Shown in pieces: positions 61,269-64,000 of a DNA stretch of 64,000 nucleotides (the first letter of the stretch is position 1; each line of letters opens with the position of its first letter). The notes beneath the pieces are model-generated. The model was given only the letters and a program-made list of their open reading frames with translations, had not been told where the DNA came from and did not search any database. Both the position numbers and the translations under genes were made by a program. The stretch is taken from contig NZ_MTBP01000001.1 in NCBI RefSeq assembly GCF_002911665.1, positions 1,736,001-1,800,000 on the forward strand, given 5' to 3'. The stretch is from Actinomadura rubteroloni (lineage in GTDB: Bacteria > Actinomycetota > Actinomycetes > Streptosporangiales > Streptosporangiaceae).

Positions 61269-62641
61269 CCCGGCACCGGCAGCGGGCGCTCCAGCGCGCT
61301 CAGCGCGAGGACGGCCAGCGACGCCGTCCAGCCGAGCGGCGCCACCGCCGCCTGCCGCCCGCCCGGATCGACCTTCTCCGGCAGCGCGCCGAGCGACGTG
61401 CGGTGCGACGCGAGCCAGCCCAGTTGCGCGACGGCCGCGTCCCGGCGTCCGGACGCCGCGTCGCTCAGCGCGAACAGCGCCGTCTCGGGCGTCCACGCCA
61501 CCGACGGGTCGCCCGGCCACCGCTCGCCCGGCAGCACCCCGCCGTTCGGCAGCGCCTGCCGCCGCGCGGCCGTCGCGACCGCCGCCGCCACGAACGGGTC
61601 GGCGGGCGCGAACGGCGGTGCGACGAACGTCACGGACGTGTCCATCGCGCCGCCGCGCACCGGCGAGCGCGGATAGCCGAGCGGCGCGAACCGCGTCCCG
61701 ATCGCGTCCGCCACGCGTCCGGCCGCCGTCCGCCACGCCGCCGCCTGCGCGGCATGGCCGGTACCGGCGGCGAACGCCGCAGCCGACCGCAGGCCCGCCA
61801 GCACCGGCCCGGCGACGCCGAGCGTCGGGTCGTCCGGGTCCTGCTCGGTGCCGGGGTCGCGCTCCCAGTAGTCGCCGGACGGCGGCGGCAGCCCGTCCCG
61901 GCGCAGCGACGCCGCGAGCCGGTCCGCCCCGCGCCGCACCATCGGCCACAGTTCCGTACCGGACGGGTCAGACCGCTGGAACAGCCAGGCGGCCCACAGC
62001 ATCCAGCCGACCGAGTCGAGCTGGGGCGACCGGCCGTCCAGCACCGGCGAGCCGTCCGGCCGGTACCGAGCGGCCCACAGCCCCGACGGCGCCTGCACGC
62101 CCGCCATGAACCGCAGGATCCGCAGCGCCTCCTGCGGGTGCCCGGTGACGGTGAACGCGGCGGCGGCGAACGCCGAGTCGCGCGGCCACGCGTACCGCCA
62201 CGCGCCGAACCAGGACGCCAGCGACGCGCCCTGCGCGCCCGTGAGCAGCCGAAGGTCCAGCAGCGCGCGCGACGCCATGTCCGGGAACCCCGCAGGGACG
62301 CGCCCCGACGCCAGCCACGCCCGGTCCGACCGCACCGCCGTGAGGACTCGCGGGTCCGACGCGTCCAGCGTGACGGCCGTCTCTCCGCCGAACGGCACGA
62401 GCCGCGCCCGCCCGTGCGCCAGCCGCACGACCGAACTGCCCGGAATGTAGGACGCACCCGCCGCGTCCTCCGGCGGCAGCGGTACCCCCGCGTAGGGCCA
62501 GCCGCCTCCGCCGACGAGCCCCGGCGACGCCCACGACGGCGTCCCCGCGTCCGGCAGCACCCCCGCCCCGCAGGTCGCCGCCAGCGCCCCGGCCAGCAGG
62601 AACGCGCCGATCCGCCGTACCCGGACGCCCCGTCGCGTCAC
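61265..62641 (-). CDS. Secreted GH15-like (glucoamylase/trehalase-type) glycosidase
   Basis: A 458-aa exported six-hairpin glycosidase. A signal peptide with a possible lipobox (FLLAGALAATCGAG) leads the protein. The GH15 hallmarks follow: FGAWRYAWPRDSAFAAAAFT, GHPQEALRILRFMAGVQ, DSVGWMLWAAWLF, SGDYWERDPG and VAWTPETALFALSDAASGRR. The general acid/base glutamates should lie in the last two. Chosen start GTG 62641 (GAGGGGG upstream); ATG 62674 would add 11 residues. It probably trims alpha-glucans or trehalose-like sugars outside. Single-gene unit. Confidence 0.85.
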   Translation of the reverse strand: MTRRGVRVRRIGAFLLAGALAATCGAGVLPDAGTPSWASPGLVGGGGWPYAGVPLPPEDAAGASYIPGSSVVRLAHGRARLVPFGGETAVTLDASDPRVLTAVRSDRAWLASGRVPAGFPDMASRALLDLRLLTGAQGASLASWFGAWRYAWPRDSAFAAAAFTVTGHPQEALRILRFMAGVQAPSGLWAARYRPDGSPVLDGRSPQLDSVGWMLWAAWLFQRSDPSGTELWPMVRRGADRLAASLRRDGLPPPSGDYWERDPGTEQDPDDPTLGVAGPVLAGLRSAAAFAAGTGHAAQAAAWRTAAGRVADAIGTRFAPLGYPRSPVRGGAMDTSVTFVAPPFAPADPFVAAAVATAARRQALPNGGVLPGERWPGDPSVAWTPETALFALSDAASGRRDAAVAQLGWLASHRTSLGALPEKVDPGGRQAAVAPLGWTASLAVLALSALERPLPVPG

Positions 62642-62938
62642 CCCGCACCCCCTCACCCGTGCACCGGCGTTCATTGCGGGGTCACCGCGACGCCGTGTAA
62701 CCAAGTACACCAAACCCTTGCGAACGACACCGCCCGCCCGGGTACCGGCGAGTAGCCCTGCGCACCGCTCTACCTGGGCCGTTGTGAGATCCGGCGAGAC
62801 CGCCCCCGGCGGCGCGACCACGAACGCGGGAGGACTAGGCTGCATCGACGGAGCGGACCGCAGGGTGGCGAGCCGCACGGACGCCCGTGTTCCCCACTCG
62901 AAGCGGTCTATGGCTGTCGATCCGTATAAGGACGCCTC
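62642..62938. other. 297-bp intergenic region before sucC
   Basis: No supportable gene. It carries the divergent promoters of the glycosidase and sucC. The closest promoter-like element is TATAAG at 62925-62930, just upstream of sucC; a clear -35 is not seen. Open frames here are antisense shadows. Confidence 0.55.
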
Positions 62939-64000
62939 GTGGACCTGTTCGAACATCAGGCGAAGGAACTCTTCGCCGAGTACGGGGTACCGGTGCCTAC
63001 CGGCAAGGTCGCCCACACACCTCAGGAGGCCCGGGCCATCGCGGCGGAGCTGTTCGCCGCCGGTAGCTCGAAGGTCGTCGTCAAGGCCCAGGTGAAGACC
63101 GGGGGCCGCGGCAAGGCCGGCGGCGTGAAGCTCGCCGACGACGCCGACGAGGCCGAAGCGCTCGCCGACCAGATCCTCGGGATGGACATCAAGGGCCACA
63201 CGGTCCACAAGGTGCTCATCGAAGAGGGCAGCGCCATCGCGCAGGAGTACTACTTCTCCTTCCTGCTGGACCGCGCGAACCGCACGTTCCTGTCCATCTG
63301 CTCGGTCGAGGGCGGCGTGGAGATCGAGGACGTGCCGCACGACCGGCTCGGGCTCGTGCCCGTCTCCCCGCTGCACGGCGTGGACCGGGCCACCGCCCGC
63401 TCGATCGCCGAGCAGGGCCGGCTGCCCGAGGAGGCGCTGGACGGCGCCGCCGCGCTCATCGAGCGCCTGTGGGCCGTGTTCATCGACGAGGACGCGACGC
63501 TCGTCGAGGTGAACCCGCTGATCCTCACCGCCGACGGCGAGGTCAAGGCCCTCGACGGCAAGGTCTCGCTGGACGACAACGCCGCCTTCCGCCAGGAGCA
63601 CGACAAGCTGGAGGACAAGGCCGCGGCCGACCCGCTGGAGGCCCGCGCCAAGGAGAAGGACCTCAACTACGTCAAGCTCGACGGCTCCGTCGGCATCATC
63701 GGCAACGGCGCGGGGCTCGTCATGTCCACGCTGGACGTCGTGTCGTACGCGGGGGAGGACCACGGCGGCCAGAAGCCGGCGAACTTCCTCGACATCGGCG
63801 GCGGCGCGTCCGCCGAGGTGATGGCCGACAGCCTGGAGATCGTCCTGTCGGACCCCGACGTGAAGTCGGTGTTCGTCAACGTCTTCGGCGGCATCACCGC
63901 CTGCGACGCCGTCGCGAACGGCATCGTCAGCGCCTACAAGCTGCTGGCCGAGCGCGGCGAGACCGTCGACCGGCCGCTCGCGGTCCGCCTCGACGGCAAC
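62939..64000 (+). CDS. sucC: Succinyl-CoA synthetase (ADP/GDP-forming) beta subunit, 5' part (3' end outside window)
   Basis: The beta subunit of succinyl-CoA synthetase, a TCA-cycle enzyme making ATP or GTP from succinyl-CoA. It begins [20 protein letters not shown], the standard SucC start, from GTG 62939 with AAGGA 6 nt upstream. The ATP-grasp region has [20 protein letters not shown] and [20 protein letters not shown], and the CoA-ligase domain [38 protein letters not shown]. 354 codons are visible of about 390, so roughly 40 residues lie outside. sucD is expected next. Confidence 0.97.
   Translation, partial: MDLFEHQAKELFAEYGVPVPTGKVAHTPQEARAIAAELFAAGSSKVVVKAQVKTGGRGKAGGVKLADDADEAEALADQILGMDIKGHTVHKVLIEEGSAIAQEYYFSFLLDRANRTFLSICSVEGGVEIEDVPHDRLGLVPVSPLHGVDRATARSIAEQGRLPEEALDGAAALIERLWAVFIDEDATLVEVNPLILTADGEVKALDGKVSLDDNAAFRQEHDKLEDKAAADPLEARAKEKDLNYVKLDGSVGIIGNGAGLVMSTLDVVSYAGEDHGGQKPANFLDIGGGASAEVMADSLEIVLSDPDVKSVFVNVFGGITACDAVANGIVSAYKLLAERGETVDRPLAVRLDGN

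Overview
This is a 64 kb stretch of a high-GC actinomycete chromosome. GC is high throughout with strong third-position bias, and there are many GTG starts. Family content (DUF574 methyltransferases, SAV_2336-type proteins, XRE/DUF397 pairs, a BldC-like regulator, an ECF41 sigma factor, a VMAP/MoxR module, terpene synthase) fits a filamentous actinomycete. An Actinomadura / Thermomonosporaceae-like genome is my best guess; that is inference, not a database match.

Layout. 1-7.0 kb is core: the end of mfd, a SurA-like lipoprotein, mazG, a quinone oxidoreductase, two small proteins and a signal peptidase I. 7.2-18.4 kb is a signalling/defence-like block: a SARP-like/DUF574 methyltransferase fusion, a membrane Ser/Thr kinase, then a translationally coupled four-gene operon (LCAT-like hydrolase, transglutaminase-like VMAP protein, MoxR AAA+ ATPase, SAV_2336/vWA-like protein) closed by a strong terminator. 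18.4-26.8 kb is accessory and decayed: a BldC-like regulator, XRE with two DUF397 genes, an internally deleted IS1634-like element, a second fragment of the same IS end, a truncated epoxide hydrolase, a frameshifted DnaQ-like exonuclease, a broken thymidylate-kinase-like gene and two pentapeptide-repeat proteins. 26.8-31.5 kb is catabolic/redox (secreted hydrolase, amidohydrolase, SDR, TetR, quinone oxidoreductase). 31.5-42.2 kb is a second NTPase module: two tail-anchored GAP1 proteins, a TRAFAC-like GTPase and a protein homologous to the C-terminal half of the SAV_2336 protein, on the minus strand; next to them lie a DUF4407 membrane coiled-coil protein, a Ser/Thr kinase with an MgtE-N-like tail and a second DUF574 methyltransferase.

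42-50.6 kb holds an alcohol dehydrogenase, a secreted TAP-type peptidase, an ECF41 sigma factor with a self-promoter, a hemerythrin protein plus MFS exporter, and a prenyl synthase/terpene synthase pair. 51.0-57.3 kb is one tightly overlapping organosulfur operon: a DszB-like protein, SsuA-, SsuC- and SsuB-like transporter parts, two LLM flavin monooxygenases (one SsuD-like) and a further substrate-binding protein. 57.4-64 kb returns to housekeeping genes: purple-acid-phosphatase-like enzyme, DUF389, VOC protein, TauE-like exporter, GH15-like secreted glycosidase and the start of sucC.

The most interesting point is that the two NTPase modules share a paralogous domain. It is fused to the SAV_2336/vWA protein in one module and stands alone beside the GTPase in the other. 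Each module also has a nearby kinase and DUF574 methyltransferase. This suggests related membrane-linked signalling or conflict systems flanking a decayed mobile region.
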